Shown here one piece after another: positions 34,570 to 45,579 of a stretch of DNA of 64,000 nt. The stretch comes from Branchinecta lynchi. Taxonomy: Eukaryota > Arthropoda > Branchiopoda > Anostraca > Branchinectidae. The notes under the pieces were generated by a model that saw only the letters and a program-made list of their open reading frames with translations, was not told the origin of the DNA and ran no database searches. How positions within the stretch are numbered: the first letter of the stretch is position 1; every line of letters starts with the position of its first letter. The position numbers and the translations under genes are program-made. The stretch lies in NCBI GenBank assembly GCA_023053575.1, contig JAKZAP010000016.1, forward strand, positions 19,982,030 to 20,046,029. Direction: 5' to 3'.

Positions 34570-34945
34570 CGGATTATTGTTCTGGGAACCTACCGGAATT
34601 TTGCTCAGGGAATCTACCTGAATTTTGCTCGGGGAATCTACCGGAAGTCTGCTCAGGGAATCTCCGAAGTCTTTCTCAAGGAATCTATCGAAGTCGTTCT
34701 CAAGGAATCTATCGGTATTTGGAATTTGGCTCAGGGAATCTACCTGAATTTTGCTCGGGGAATCTACCGGAAGTTTGCTCAGGGAATCTACCGAAGTCTT
34801 TCTCAAGGAATCTACCTAAGTCGTTCTCAAGGAATCTATCGGTACTTGTCTATTTACTAGAGGCTGGATCAGGGAATATACCAAACTTTGCTCCGTGAAA
34901 TGACCGAAGCGACAACGCGAATTTGTCTCAGGGAATCTACCAGAA
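34570..34945 (-). repeat. 24 bp minisatellite keeping an open frame
   Basis: Units such as CTCAGGGAATCTACCGGAAG recur every 24 bp with some gaps. Because 24 is a multiple of three, the minus strand reads an eight-residue repeat (VDSLSKIP, VDSPSKIQ and variants) within a 135-codon frame ending near 34399. This could be a repeat region of a real exon, since serine-rich 8-mers are plausible protein repeats, but there is no splice context or domain. I treat it as a minisatellite. Confidence 0.6.
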
Positions 34946-36319
34946 TTTTGTTACTTACCGGATGAATACAGACTCACAGCTTACCAGGATGACCCCAGCA
35001 TAAAACTTACTACAGTGATTCTTGCTGACAAACAACATAACGTACCGGAACATTCATATAGTGATTCCGGTAATCTCCTAAGTTTCTGTAGCTTTCAAGA
35101 ATTATTGCGACCTTCTGAAATCCATCATTTCGAACCACAAATACTGTTCCAGGAATAGTTTCAGGGTACCGTCTTCTACAGTTTCGACAGCTTTCTCGAC
35201 TCTTCGCCGGTGATCAAGCCGCGAAGAGTTCAAAGACGAGTTAGCCTTGTTCCGATATGATCTTAAAAGTCACCAAGAGAGCCTCGACACAAACAAAAGA
35301 AAATATTCAAAAATTTTTGTGAATTGAAAGATGTCTTCTCAAGTATAGAAAGCTTTCAAGCTGGCCAAGACAATCCCTGTTACCTCAGCAAAAGGGGAAA
35401 GACGTTTTAGCAAGATGAGTTTTGGTTAAGGTCACTTTGCGTTCAACATTGGCTGACCAGCATCTTTTACTAATCGCATTTGAAACCGATCTAGTCGAGG
35501 AATGTGAAACTGGATGTGTTGTGAACAAATGGAAAACGAGATGAAAAAGTGTGTAGGTGGGTTGAATGTCGAAGACTTTTTAGTTTTAATTGACAATTTT
35601 AAAGTTTAACAGAATAGGTCTAAGGTCCAACGCGTCTAGTAGCATATCACTTATTCAGTTAAATATTTCTCCCCCCCCCCATATTAGGAAGGTATCGGGA
35701 CGCCCCTGGATGCGACTCTAGGGATATGTGGGCAAACATGCTTTTCTCAGTACATTTTTTTACAGCTAAGTTATTACTTTGCCGTTTCACACACCACTAT
35801 CCACAAGGGTAGTGGTGTGTGAATCCTTCAGTAAATTTCACCGTCGTTAGTGTTGTATTTGCTTTTTTTTTTTTTTTTTGTAATGATGTGTCCAATCATT
35901 CAACTGGAATTTATTGGTACTGTAGCCAACTTCGGTCGCTATTTCGAAAACTAAAATCCTGAATACCCGTGGTAAAGGAATCCTTATTAGTGAAATCATT
36001 TTGTTTTAAACAGGTCCAAAAAGACGGTGCCGGCTGGTGCCTGCCGGTGCTGAGTCGCGTTGCACAGCAGGTGCCGAGGAGTGCGCAACCCCTCGATTCA
36101 TTCCTGGTTGCGGAGAGGAAGCCCATACTATAACAAACACACATCAAAACCTAGAAATAGGGTTTGCACTGACCGTCTCATTTGCCTTAGGTATCAGTGC
36201 TTTTTTGTCACCTCTGATTTTTAAACTGTAACCTATAGACATGATTTGCTTTTGTTATTGTCCGACTCTATTCCGGCTTCGAATCCTCAGCATGAAATGT
36301 GGATTCGGATTCCTACCTA
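34946..36319. other. Unassigned; perfect 14 bp hairpin and homopolymers
   Basis: TTCACACACCACTA and TAGTGGTGTGTGAA form a perfect 14 bp stem with a 10 nt loop at 35786-35823. A GGTGCC(T/C)GCCG-rich block at about 36020-36085 resembles 34475-34525, so it is a short repeat. A hAT-like terminus (GGGACGCCCCTG at about 35698-35709) follows a C run near 35673. No gene. Confidence 0.4.
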
Positions 36320-37407
36320 AGGCGTACTCTCGCCGTTCCCCGCGGACTCCACTTGAGGAGTCCCCGCGTTTTTGTTTGTCCCGGGTACTCACTCCCCGTA
36401 TTCTCGCGAGTCCCCACGGACGGGGAATGCTCTGATTATCATCACCATCATCAAAAAGGACTCCCTTCCTAGATGTTGAGTGGCTGTGTAAAATAAGTTT
36501 GTGATAAAAATAACATAAATAAACAAATGTAAATAAATAATTGTAAAGATTTTTATTTTGTAAATAGAATTTTGAATTGTGTTTTTGTTTGTTAAATTTG
36601 AGCAGTTAAAAGGGGTTATAGATGAATAAATGGGAAAAAATGGGGAATAAAATCCTCTATCTATGTATGTTTTATGTTGTATTGTTCGATAGTTGTTTTG
36701 AAATTTTGTTAAGATAGAGTATTTTATTTTTAGGGCATTTATTGGGTGGTTTGGGAGGTTGGTTTGTTGTTCTGGGAAAGATGAGCCGTAAAAAAAAAAA
36801 AGAAAAAAAAAAGGTTTTTATTTATTTTTGGTAATTTTGGTCACGGTGGAAGGGGTGCCCTATGCTGGAAGGGCACCCTGTGATACCGGCTGAGCCATTA
36901 CTTTAATGTGAATGATATAGTTTTGATTGTAGGATACGGCTATTTTGAGTGTAATTGTTTTAACTGCTCAAATAAAATTAAATGATTGATAATAATTTAA
37001 AGTAAGAAATAAATGATAATTAGAATCTAGTGTAAGAGTAAAGTGTAGGTGACGTTTAGAGATAAGAAATTTGAGTTGTGATGATAAAGAAATTTGCGTC
37101 ACTGAGTGGAGTGGAGGTGGGATTTCAGATTCGGACCCTTTCAGATTCGGAGGGGAATCAATTTTTGCTGGCGTTGGTGCAATGTAAAATTAATTAAAAA
37201 TAATCAAAATGAACAAAACCAAAAATAAAGTGGCTCCAGACTAATTTCGTCAACTGCATATCTATTTTTCGAACAAAATCCATGCTGGAAGCATTCCCCG
37301 TGTTCTCGCTGTTTCTGTCCGCGGAGTCCGCGTGGAGTGACTCCCTCTATTCTCGCCGTTCCCTTCGATTCCCCGAGGAGTCCTTGGGGAACGGCGAGAA
37401 TACGCCT
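36320..37407. mobile_element. TIR element with CTA target duplication, with a probable nested insert
   Basis: The left end AGGCGTACTCTCGCCGTTCC is mirrored by the right end, whose reverse complement reads AGGCGTATTCTCGCCGTTCC. CTA flanks both ends (36317-36319 and 37408-37410). Subterminal ATTCTCGC / GTCCCC blocks repeat near both ends. The middle (about 36433-37280) is AT-rich, starts with an ATCATCACCATCATC run and has long A runs, and is probably a retroelement 3' end inserted later. No transposase is seen. Confidence 0.7.
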
Positions 37408-37494
37408 CTAGCCCTGGATTCGCCCACCTCAGGCTAGGGCAAGCCTTTCACTGAAGTGCTAGGGATCCATTTTGCCAACAAATTGGTTTTAGTG

Positions 37495-38290
37495 AAGGTA
37501 ACATCAACGTAACTATAAATACAGCATGTCCCAGACTTCTAAATTACCTTAAACCAGGGACCCATAAATGTCCTGTAATGACTCGCCATTCAGGGGGCTT
37601 GTCATTTCCTATGCTTCTTTGTTGCTATATTGCCCGAGCCCCACCTAGTTTCCAAACATTCCGCTTGGGTCGAATCGGTGTTCTTGCTCAGATAGACAAA
37701 ATTTGTTGGCACAAGTCAGGACTATTCAGCATGCCACCTAAGCTAGGACAAAAGATCCAGGATACTCTTCCATTACAGAGAAATATTCCTGGTTCAGCAC
37801 AAAAGCTGTGAAAAATGTTGTCTATCTGGATAGTCGGGTATTTTATCCCCGTGGGCATTTCTCGAACTATCTGACGCTCGGTCAAGAGCGCATCACAAAT
37901 CTCTTATTGACAAGCCCCCTGAATGGCGAGTCATTACAGGAAATTACAGATCCCTGCTTAAACTGCACTTGCAAGCAATAAGGAGGTTGAACCTCGACGA
38001 GCAGCTTGCGGTTGATGATGGTGTTCAATTATTTTAATATGGTGTTCAACGAAACTACGCGAAAACGACATCGTAACTAGATTACGACTGAACATAACCT
38101 TTCTTTGGCACTAGCTACTCCGTTATAAGAAGCTGAAGGGAGCTTATCAAAGAACGTGAAAGAAACATCCAAGGAGGTGGATCGAGTGGACAGTGGACCC
38201 AAGCCAGATGACGCATCTTTTCCCGCTCAAAAGACGACATTTTCAGTGCATACCCCTCAAGCTGATTTGTATCTTCCACCTGTGCCCTGA
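37495..38290. repeat. Family L copy, interrupted by a hAT-like MITE
   Basis: GTAACTATAAATACAGCATG before the MITE and GAAACTACGCGAAAACGACA, AACCTTTCTTTGGC and GACGACATTTT after it match 44575-45000 in the same order. The family is recognised only from these two copies. No coding. Confidence 0.5.
37555..37956. mobile_element. hAT-like MITE, second copy (402 bp)
   Basis: The ends CAGGGACCCATAAATGTCC and the inverse near 37956 form TIRs of about 45 bp. CTTAAAC flanks both sides as a perfect 7 bp TSD. It is the second copy of the element at 8898-9244 and carries the same internal MTERQIVRE frame on the minus strand, extended differently at its end. Confidence 0.8.
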
Positions 38291-38718
38291 TTCCTTGAGT
38301 TCAAGTCCAACAAGTACGCCTTCTTGGAAGTTCCAAAGATCAAAATGACCTGTGGCAGGTTAGTCTCTAGCTTGCACATATATGCCTCGTTATCCAGGGG
38401 CGTGGCGAGCCTTTCTTCATTGGGGGGGGGGGGGGACCTGGTAAAAATTGACCGAATCGGTACCTGATTTTCACTGAACTAATTAACAAAAGTTTTTAAA
38501 AACACAGCGAGTTGCCTTCATGAAGCTACAACGTAAAAAGTTGCAGAGTATATACATACAAGTCCAAAGAGAAAAGTTGGCGCGTTTTCACGCTTTTCTG
38601 CTTCTGTTTTTTGGCTCACGGATAAGCCGTTACTAGCCTTTTACCTTTGGAAGACCTTTCCAGTTTTGCCATAGGGATTTGAAATAATCGCAAAAGACGG
38701 CGCTGCTAACGGCTGTAT
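38291..38718. other. Unassigned; hAT-like terminus with G run
   Basis: CAGGGGCGTGGCGAGCC at about 38396 followed by a 15-base class G run near 38424-38437 looks like one end of a GC-tipped DNA element. The other end was not found. No gene. Confidence 0.35.
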
Positions 38719-38976
38719 CCAGAGCCTCGTTTTTGTTGCAATCGCGCTGCCGCATCGCTGCTGCAGCACTTCTTTGCTTTTGCCCAATATGCGTTTCTGG
38801 ATTCACTTTTTCCTTGGTTGAAGCGGCAGCGCTGCAGCATCTTGCAGGGAAGCAAGTCCGTGATTCTCAAGAAGCGCTGCCGTCTCCCTCGGTAGCGCTG
38901 CAGTGCAAAAACGGATGTAGAAAGAATCGGCCGAGAAGTGGACCTGCAGCATGCAACAAAAACGAAGCCCAGGGTT
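38719..38976. mobile_element. MITE with GTTTTTGTTGCA inverted repeats
   Basis: Left CAGAGCCTCGTTTTTGTTGC and the reverse complement of the right end, CTGGGCTTCGTTTTTGTTGC, are TIRs of about 21 bp. The middle is rich in GCTGC / GCAGC (for example GGCAGCGCTGCAGC). No frame of interest and no clear TSD. Confidence 0.65.
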
Positions 38977-39271
38977 AATAAAGGCACCGCAGGCGAAATT
39001 TTTTGAACACGCCTGCTTGGGATCCCAAAACGTAAGTGGAGGGATACCTATGACATCGCACAAGTTGTCCGTCTGTCGGACCGTCCGTCCGTCTGTTAGC
39101 ACGATAATTCTCGAAGGGGTTGAGATATTTTGAACAAACTTGGTATGAGGGCTCTTTAGGTCAAAGTACAGGTCAAGGTCGGAGATGGGCTATGTAGCCC
39201 TACATTTAGGGGTGGGGGAGGGGTTTGAAGTTAAGGGGAACAAAAAATATTTTTTTTAAGCTATTGACCTA

Positions 39272-39467
39272 TGGTCCATTTACACACTGCGTAAAATCCG
39301 AGCGTATTTTACGCTCGTTTTGAGCTAGAAAAGGTTTCTAGCAATAGGGACGTATTTAAATACAAAACGGAGCGATTTCTCTAATACGTCCGTATTGCTA
39401 GAAATCTTTTCAAGCTCAAAACGTGCGTAAAATACACTCGGATTTTACGCAGTGTGTAAACCCACCA
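39272..39467. mobile_element. 196 bp MITE, Harbinger-like
   Basis: TGGTCCATTTACACACTGCG and its inverse CGCAGTGTGTAAACCCACCA are TIRs that extend inward through TTTTACGC and TTGAGCTAGAAA. Flanks CTA and TTA suggest a 3 bp TSD with one change. It interrupts family C. Confidence 0.75.
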
Positions 39468-39914
39468 TTAGTCGAATCAAGGGTAAGGAGACATGCTGAA
39501 TCCGAATATGAAATTTATTTTCTCGCCGGAAAAAAAGTTCACCCTGAATGCGGCCAAAACCGGAGAATTTGTTTAAAGTAAAAGTCTTATTTAACTTTGA
39601 CAAGATGTTCGATTTGCGGTTAAGAAAACATGCTGAATCCGTATCTGACAATCATTTTCTGACTAGACGTATACATCACTCGGAATCCGGCTGATACCAA
39701 AACATTTGTTGAAAGTAAATCTTTAATCTGTAGTTGATTAGAGGTTCGTTGTAGGGGCAAGGAGGCATGCTGAATTCGTTTCTTAGCTTTAGTTATTTGC
39801 CACAAAAATAGTTTGTCAGGAATCTGACCAAAACCGGAAGTAGGCAGAAGTAAGGAAGAGATACGACTTAGGCTATAGGGTAATCCATAGGTTGAAACCA
39901 TATCTGAACATTTG

Positions 39915-39986
39915 ACAGCGCAGAATGGATATCTGAATATTTGAACTTGGTGAAATTCAGCTGGCGTATCCGTTTTGCACTGTCAA
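39915..39986. mobile_element. Minimal family E element
   Basis: TTGACAGCGCAGAATGGAT and ATCCGTTTTGCACTGTCAA face each other with almost nothing between, so only the family E termini remain. It is inside family C. Confidence 0.6.
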
Positions 39987-40492
39987 ATACGAATTTGGCC
40001 TTCTCCGATATTACCATTGGCCTTAATCTGTTTCTAAATTTTAAAACTAATTTTTTTTAAAGAAATTTGAAGACCGTAGCCTATATCTACAAGACCGAAT
40101 TGTCTGGAGCAAATATTAAAATTGTGGGATTCCATCGAAACCTTTGGTCTTGTTTTTCTGGCAACATTTAACTACTTCCCATGCAAATTCTAGCTTTTAA
40201 CATGGTTCAGGCCCCCAAAATTCCAAGCCTCAAATGCCAATTAAATGATACACCCCTTGTCTAATTAGTGAAGACTGCGAAATACGCCGCAGGCAAAATT
40301 TTGTAGAAACACTGATGATAAAAGTGCCTTTTTGCGATCCCAAAATTAGGTATGCAAAACGAAAGGCGCGATCTAGGGTAAAGTAGATAGAAACTACAAT
40401 TGTTCGGAATTTACAGCAAACAAAAGTAGGTTAGTGTTCTCGTCCAGAGATGTGCTTACCGCTGAAGTACTGCAATTGTAGGAGGCTAGGCC

Positions 40493-40648
40493 GTATCCAG
40501 GGGGGGGGGGAGTTAGGAGGTTGACCCCCCCCCCCCGAAACATACAAAATACTCATTTTTATAGGCTTTTCCCTCTGATCCATGTCTTTTTTGTACTTTT
40601 TGTGCGACCCGCAGGCAACCCCCCCCCCCGAAATAAATTCCTGGATAG
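40493..40648. mobile_element. Small element with G/C-run termini
   Basis: TATCCAGGGGGGGGG at the left is mirrored by CCCCCCCCC...CCTGGATA at the right. A second internal G and C run pair lies at about 40500-40538. Very short and non-coding. Confidence 0.5.
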
Positions 40649-40862
40649 GGGCCTGCTAGGAGGTAAAGAAACTGGACAGCAACCAGCTAAAGCTACCGCA
40701 AATGGTAAACAACGAGAACTAAATAAATGCCAATTAAATTACCGAACTCTGTAACTGTGTTGAAGCAAATAATGAATTTGACTATACCGAAAAACTAACT
40801 AAACAAATAAGGAACAGATTCTGATCGAAAGCGATATAAAAACCGAATTTCGTAATGGAGTA

Positions 40863-41074
40863 TGTATTATGTAGTAGTAACGATGCTTTTAAACATTTAC
40901 ATTTAGCGTCGGATAAGCATAAGTAGTAGCATGCTGTAACACGGTAGTCTTGGCCGAGAAGCATGTAGTAACACGGTAGTCTTTAACCGAGAAGCATGTG
41001 GTAGCATCAGTGATACTGCATGCTACTTTTTCGTACTACTACATACTCCTATTTTGAGATAATTTTTCATCGGG
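40863..41074. mobile_element. Family F fragment (inverted)
   Basis: It carries GTAGTAGCATGCTGTAACAC, ACTGCATGCTACTTTTTCG and the terminus TTTTTCATCGGG. The left end is missing. Confidence 0.6.
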
Positions 41075-41084
41075 ATATATGTGA

Positions 41085-41505
41085 CCGAATTATCGAATTC
41101 GGTAAAGAATGAGACCAAATAAATAGGTTAAATCATAAAATTTACGCAGGAGCTGACCGAATGCCGCGAAATCGATGCGGAGTGAGCAAAAGTTTGATCA
41201 GTTATCGAATTCGGTCACTAATCAGAACAAAATGAGTATGTTTGATGACCGAATTATGAAATGTACTGACCGAATGCGATAGAACAAATACGGACTTGAT
41301 AAAAGTCCGGTAAATTACCGAATTCACTAACGAATAAACCAAATGAACAGGTCAAATTCACCGAATTTACGAAGGGACGGACCGAAGGCGGTGAAATCGA
41401 AACGGAGTGAACAAAAGCAAAAGTTGGATGACTTCGCAAATTTGATAAAGAATGGGGAACCAATAAACGCGTTAAATCACCCAATTTGGAAATGCGGGGA
41501 CACAC
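41085..41505 (+). repeat. Degenerate tandem array, about 115 bp units
   Basis: GACCGAAT(T/G) and GGTTAAATCA-type blocks, together with GCGGAGTGAGCAAAAG, recur near 41109, 41332 and 41449. One intermediate unit is shortened. Confidence 0.6.
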
Positions 41506-42377
41506 GATTTTATTAAAAGGGCATCACGGCCTCGCCGCGATGCCCGTTTTGACCGACTTTTTTGCCTTCGGCGGAAAATTGCGTGTGTATCTACAGATCC
41601 CAAGTTCAACAATTCAATTTTGCAGGGCTAACAACTTTAGAAATCGTGAGTAACGAATTAATCTCTAGCAAAACAAGATATTCCGTCGTAAGCATTCCCT
41701 CGTTTCTGTTTCTTTACAGATGAGTATTAGGTTTTGTGTCCCTTAGTTAGCCTAAAGTGGTTGCAAAAGCATTCCAATTTATTGACAAGACGATGAACAC
41801 AAAATATTTAGTCGCGAATACAACATATTTACAAACGACCTCGGGGCAAGCAATCGGCATGTGGCCAGATCGCTTGCCGATCCGCGACTAAAAGCCACCG
41901 GAATGAATCACTCTGACTTGTAAATCCAGCCTCGACATAACTATAATGAGTCACGACGGAGAGCGCGAGGGGTTAGTGCCTTCTGCAAATCGCAAGCAAG
42001 ACAAAAATTGTGCGGGCCACAACAATGAGCTCTTTCTCCAGAGGTTGTTTTGTTAGTCATTAAATCTCTCTCTTTCCATAGAGTTCATTTTGACAGTAAG
42101 CTTAGAGATTTCTATTATTTCCAAAATTGCCTGCTCGACCTCAACGCATTTTCTCTCCAGACGTTCTTTCCGTTTGCTGTTCAATCTAGTCTGCCTTTAG
42201 AAGTTCGTTCGTTGGAAGCTATTTGTCCCTCTTTCGAAGTCGTTAAAGGTTTGCACATTAGTGGTCTTATTAGAGGAGCTTCTGGAGGAAATCAGTATAA
42301 ATAATCAAGCATCGAGAAGGAGAGGACAGTCACTATTTTAAAGTCAACGAGTTGTAGTCTATTAGTTGGGTTACAGA
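41506..42377. other. Unassigned; two hairpin-forming sites
   Basis: GGGCATC / GATGCCC at about 41519-41547 and TTTAGTCGCG / CGCGACTAAA at about 41808-41890 are inverted pairs. The 84-codon plus frame at 42050-42304 has no domain and no clear gene context. Confidence 0.35.
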
Positions 42378-44140
42378 CATTTATAGATAGATAGATAGAT
42401 TAGTGTATTTCAAAAGCACACGGGCCATATACACAAACAAACAAAAACAAAAATATAACTTAAACAATCAGACTCCTTCTTAACTCTAAAGATTTATCCA
42501 CTATTGCTCAAAAATTCAGGAAGTGATAAAATCACACCCTCTAGATAAATTTTCCTTAAATCAGAAGGTTTCGGGCTCTACGGAGGAAATGGTCCAAATT
42601 TTCTTCCTTCTTCTCACAAAGTGGGCAAGCATACCTCCCACCAGGAACCACACTACCTCTCTCAACAAGACCAAAGGTTTCGATGGGATCCCAAAAATTC
42701 AATATCTGATCCAGACAACTGGGTCTTGTCTTAGCCAGATCCAGTCATCGCCAGACTCCTTGAACATTTTTAAAATTAAAATTCAGAAACACATTAAGGC
42801 CAAATAGCTAATCACCTGTGAAAACCAAGTTCAGATATGGATTAAGCATGTGTGTTTACCCCTATAAGTCATACCTGTTTGGACGAAAACTTCTGCCAAT
42901 TTCCCGGTTTCGGCCGAACTCCAGAACTACTTGTCCGGCGAAAAAAGAAAGCTCAAAGACGAAATCAGGGTATCTTCTTTCCCCAGTAATGAACATCTAA
43001 TCAACTTCAAATAGAAATATAGCTTATAACAAATTTTCCGATTCCAGCCGGATTCTGGTCGAACTATATGTCTGGGTAAAATATGATTGTCATACAGGGA
43101 CTCAGCATCTCTTCTTACCCCTAAATCGCTTATCTAATCAACTAGAAATAAAACTTTGACTTCCAACAGATTTCCGGTTTTGGCCGGATTCCGGACGAAC
43201 TACATGTCCGGGTAGAAAATTGTTTTCACATAAGTGTTCAGCATGTCTTCTTGCCCTAAATCGAACATCTAGTCAACTCCAAATAAAACTTTTAATTTTG
43301 ACAAACTTTCCGGTTTGGGCCGGATTCCGGTCGAAATACTTGTCCGTCGAGAAAATAGTTTTCACCATCGTCTTCAGCATGTCTTCCTACCTCTAAATCG
43401 AACATCTAATCAACTTCAAATAAAACTTTTACTTTCAACAAACTTTCCGGTTTGGGCCGGATTCCGGGCGAAATACTTGTCCGTCGAGAAAATAATTTTC
43501 ACCATCGTCTGCAGCATGTCTTCCTACCCCTAAATCGAACATCTAATCAACTTCAAATAAAACTTTTACTTTCAACAAACTTTCCGGTTTTGGCCGGATT
43601 TCGGGCGAACTACTTGTCCGATGACAAAATAGTTTTCACCATCGTGTTCAGCATGTCTTCTTACCCCATAATCGACTATCACATTAGCTGTTTCAAAATA
43701 TTTTGTTTGTCCCTTAATTTGAATCCCCTCCCCCAACCCTAAATGTAGAGCTACAAAGCCCATCTACGAACTTGACTGGTCCGACGACCCAACGAACCTT
43801 CACACCAAGTTTCATCAAAATATCTCATTCCCTTCGAGAGTTATCGTGCTTTCAGACGGACAACTTTTGCGATGTCATAGGTATCCCTCCACTTACGTTT
43901 TGGGATCCCAAAAACCTTCTGCCTGCTCTGAATTGGAAGGCAGTTTGCCCTTAGTTGGATCCAACGACATAAAACTTTCCCGGGTAGATTGAACTTAAAA
44001 TACACTTCCTCTCCAAAACAATCTTTTACCACTTGATAATGACTCAATCTTATAGAACTATTAACAATACTCTGCCAACACTGGATTCCCTGACCTTCTA
44101 AAACCACTCTAATCTGACGTTCTAGATCTTTTGGTTAGGT
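42378..44140 (-). pseudogene. Non-LTR RT C-terminal region, interrupted by family C
   Basis: Upstream part (minus strand, about 44110-43920): a frame with SIRLSHYQVVKDCFGEEVYF, then LPGKVLCRWIQLRANCLPIQ, the basic region that precedes the zinc knuckle in L2/CR1-type proteins. Downstream part (about 42655-42520): GGRYACPLCEKKEENLDHFL, the CxxC..H knuckle, then a stop. The 3' UTR ends in TATC repeats at 42384-42402. The two parts are parted by a 1.26 kb family C copy (42660-43919), and together they form the expected order of one protein. The polymerase core is not present. The knuckle's last cysteine is replaced by arginine/alanine sequence, so this copy is degenerate as well as broken. Confidence 0.75.
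42660..43919 (-). repeat. Family C, complete minus-strand copy inside an RT
   Basis: The head at 43919 carries the 16 bp palindrome TTTTGGGATCCCAAAA. CAGCATGTCTTCTTACCCC-type blocks mark core units at 43103, 43239, 43375, 43512 and 43649, with spacing 136, 136, 137 and 137 bp. The distal end is near ACAAGACCAAAGG at about 42665. RT sequence on both sides fixes its ends. Confidence 0.75.
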
Positions 44141-45287
44141 TAGATTATATGGAGAACATCACCATTAAAAGTAAGTGTGTTTTGTAAACAATTGGTTTGT
44201 CGAAGGCGAGTTCGCGCTCGTTATAGTGCGAAAACCGGGGTCTATCCGCGACGGCGAGGTCGCGCTCGCAGTCCAACCCAGGGACAGCGAGAGAGAAAAC
44301 GAGGTAGTTTCTGTTCCAAATGTGCGAGGTAGTTTTGACCCCAATTTGAGGTGTAGAGACGAGAGCGAATAGCGCCCCTTTCCAGCGAAGGTGGAGAGAA
44401 ACAGCCTAGTTTCTGTTCCAGATGTAAGAAGCCTTTCTGAACTAGATTCGAGGTGTACATTTTCCGTAGGGGTACTGAAACATAAACGGAGATAGTGCGA
44501 AGGGTCCTTTAAGAGTTCATGAACTGTTGGAAATTCTATCTGCTGAACAAAAACTCATTTATTAAAAATAAGACAACGCAACTATAAATATACGCAGGTC
44601 CCAAAACTCCCTAACATCGAAACTACGCGAAAAAGACATCATAACTTGACTATGAATGAACACAACCTTTCTTTGGCGCTACGAGTCCCATGACAAGCAA
44701 CGGAAGTTCTGGCTTATCAAAGAAAATTAACGATACTGAGAACACATGTATAGGGTCAGGCGCTCCCGAACCGGAATTCCTGTCCGGATTTTCGGGACCA
44801 TCATCACTTCCACATGGAAAAGTTGATTTTTTTTTCAACTTTAAGAAAACCCGGCCGGCAATCCCTCATCTTGTATTCGCACTATAAATAAAGAAGAAGG
44901 TGGATTGGGGGGACCACTCACTACTCAGACGACGCATGGTGTCACACCAAAAAGACGCCATTTTGTATGCATATTTTCCACCTGTACTCTACCTGATAAG
45001 GACGCATTTTTTCTAAGTTTCGACGGACAAGACGAAAGACGCTGAAAGCACATCCAGTTGCTCCATCAGCACAATAGCATTTTCCATGCAATATCCCTAC
45101 CCACTTGTACCCCTATGCTCCAGTTCTGCAATCCTTTTCACCGAATCTTCCCCCTCTTCTAAACACTGCACTGATAAAAGTACGTACCCATACCCGAAGG
45201 TTCACATATGAACTGAATTCAATCTGGAAAACTAGCCTATCGGATAATTCGTCACTAGATTATCTACTATAAGGCACACTTAGGAAT
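44141..45287. repeat. Unassigned CpG-rich stretch and a second family L copy
   Basis: 44200-44460 is unusually CG-rich with a repeated TTTCTGTTCCA block at about 44310 and 44410, and no clear gene. 44525-45000 matches family L (AACTATAAATATACGCAGG, GAAACTACGCGAAAA, AACCTTTCTTTGGC). 45000-45287 shows nothing further. Confidence 0.45.
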
Positions 45288-45509
45288 TCAGGAAGACATG
45301 TCATTCAGCTTCTGAGCAATAACCTCTAGTAACTTTCTAACACACACCAACTCTTTGCGATTTACCTCAACTGCGTCTAATAACGCGGAATGTTCTGCAG
45401 AAAACCTGGCTATGTATTCGCTGGAAAATGCACTTTCCGTCGCTCTTTGTAAATCAGAGCATCGGTGGCAGGATGAAGAGTTTTCTCCTTGATCGGTAGT
45501 CTCATCTCC
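45288..45509 (-). CDS. Probable terminal exon of a host gene, coiled-coil protein C-terminus
   Basis: Read on the minus strand, a consensus-like acceptor (TTTGTTTAAG) precedes GGAGATGAG at 45509. The frame then runs 73 codons to a TGA at 45288. It encodes GDETTDQGENSSSCHRCSDL followed by a charged, leucine-rich heptad-like tail (HSALLDAVEVNRKELVCVRK, LLEVIAQKLNDMSS). The tail resembles the C-terminal helices of Myb/SANT-like proteins related to Harbinger partners, but that is only a resemblance. It starts in phase 0, which fits the phase 0 donor of the exon at 49651-49794, so both may belong to one gene, with the DNA between them being intron. No poly(A) signal was noticed just downstream. 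The composition is clearly more protein-like than the surrounding frames. Confidence 0.5.
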   Translation of the reverse strand, partial: GDETTDQGENSSSCHRCSDLQRATESAFSSEYIARFSAEHSALLDAVEVNRKELVCVRKLLEVIAQKLNDMSS

Positions 45510-45579
45510 CTTAAACAAACATATATTAAACATCTCATAACACACAACTCTTTTGACTTCCTTTTTACTATACTCTTAA

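Larger units (their letters stand above)
39010..40340 (+). repeat. Family C, near-complete plus-strand copy
   Basis: It starts at GGGATCCCAAAACGTAAGTGG. The order is a CCGTCTGT run, the GAGATATTTTGA...AAACTTGG block, core units with GACATGCTGAATCCG, a distal segment, and an end near GCGATCCCAAAATTAGG. Two insertions lie inside (39272-39467 and 39915-39986). A 7 bp hairpin, GCAGGCG / CGCCTGC, sits just before the head at 38988-39015. Confidence 0.65.

Noticed and set aside
42665..42807. KGFDGIPK...SPDSLNIFKIKIQKHI as a plus-strand RT C-terminus
   Set aside because: The KGFDGIP segment recurs at 15985 and 40125 as part of family C, in both orientations relative to other sequence. The true RT here is on the minus strand.
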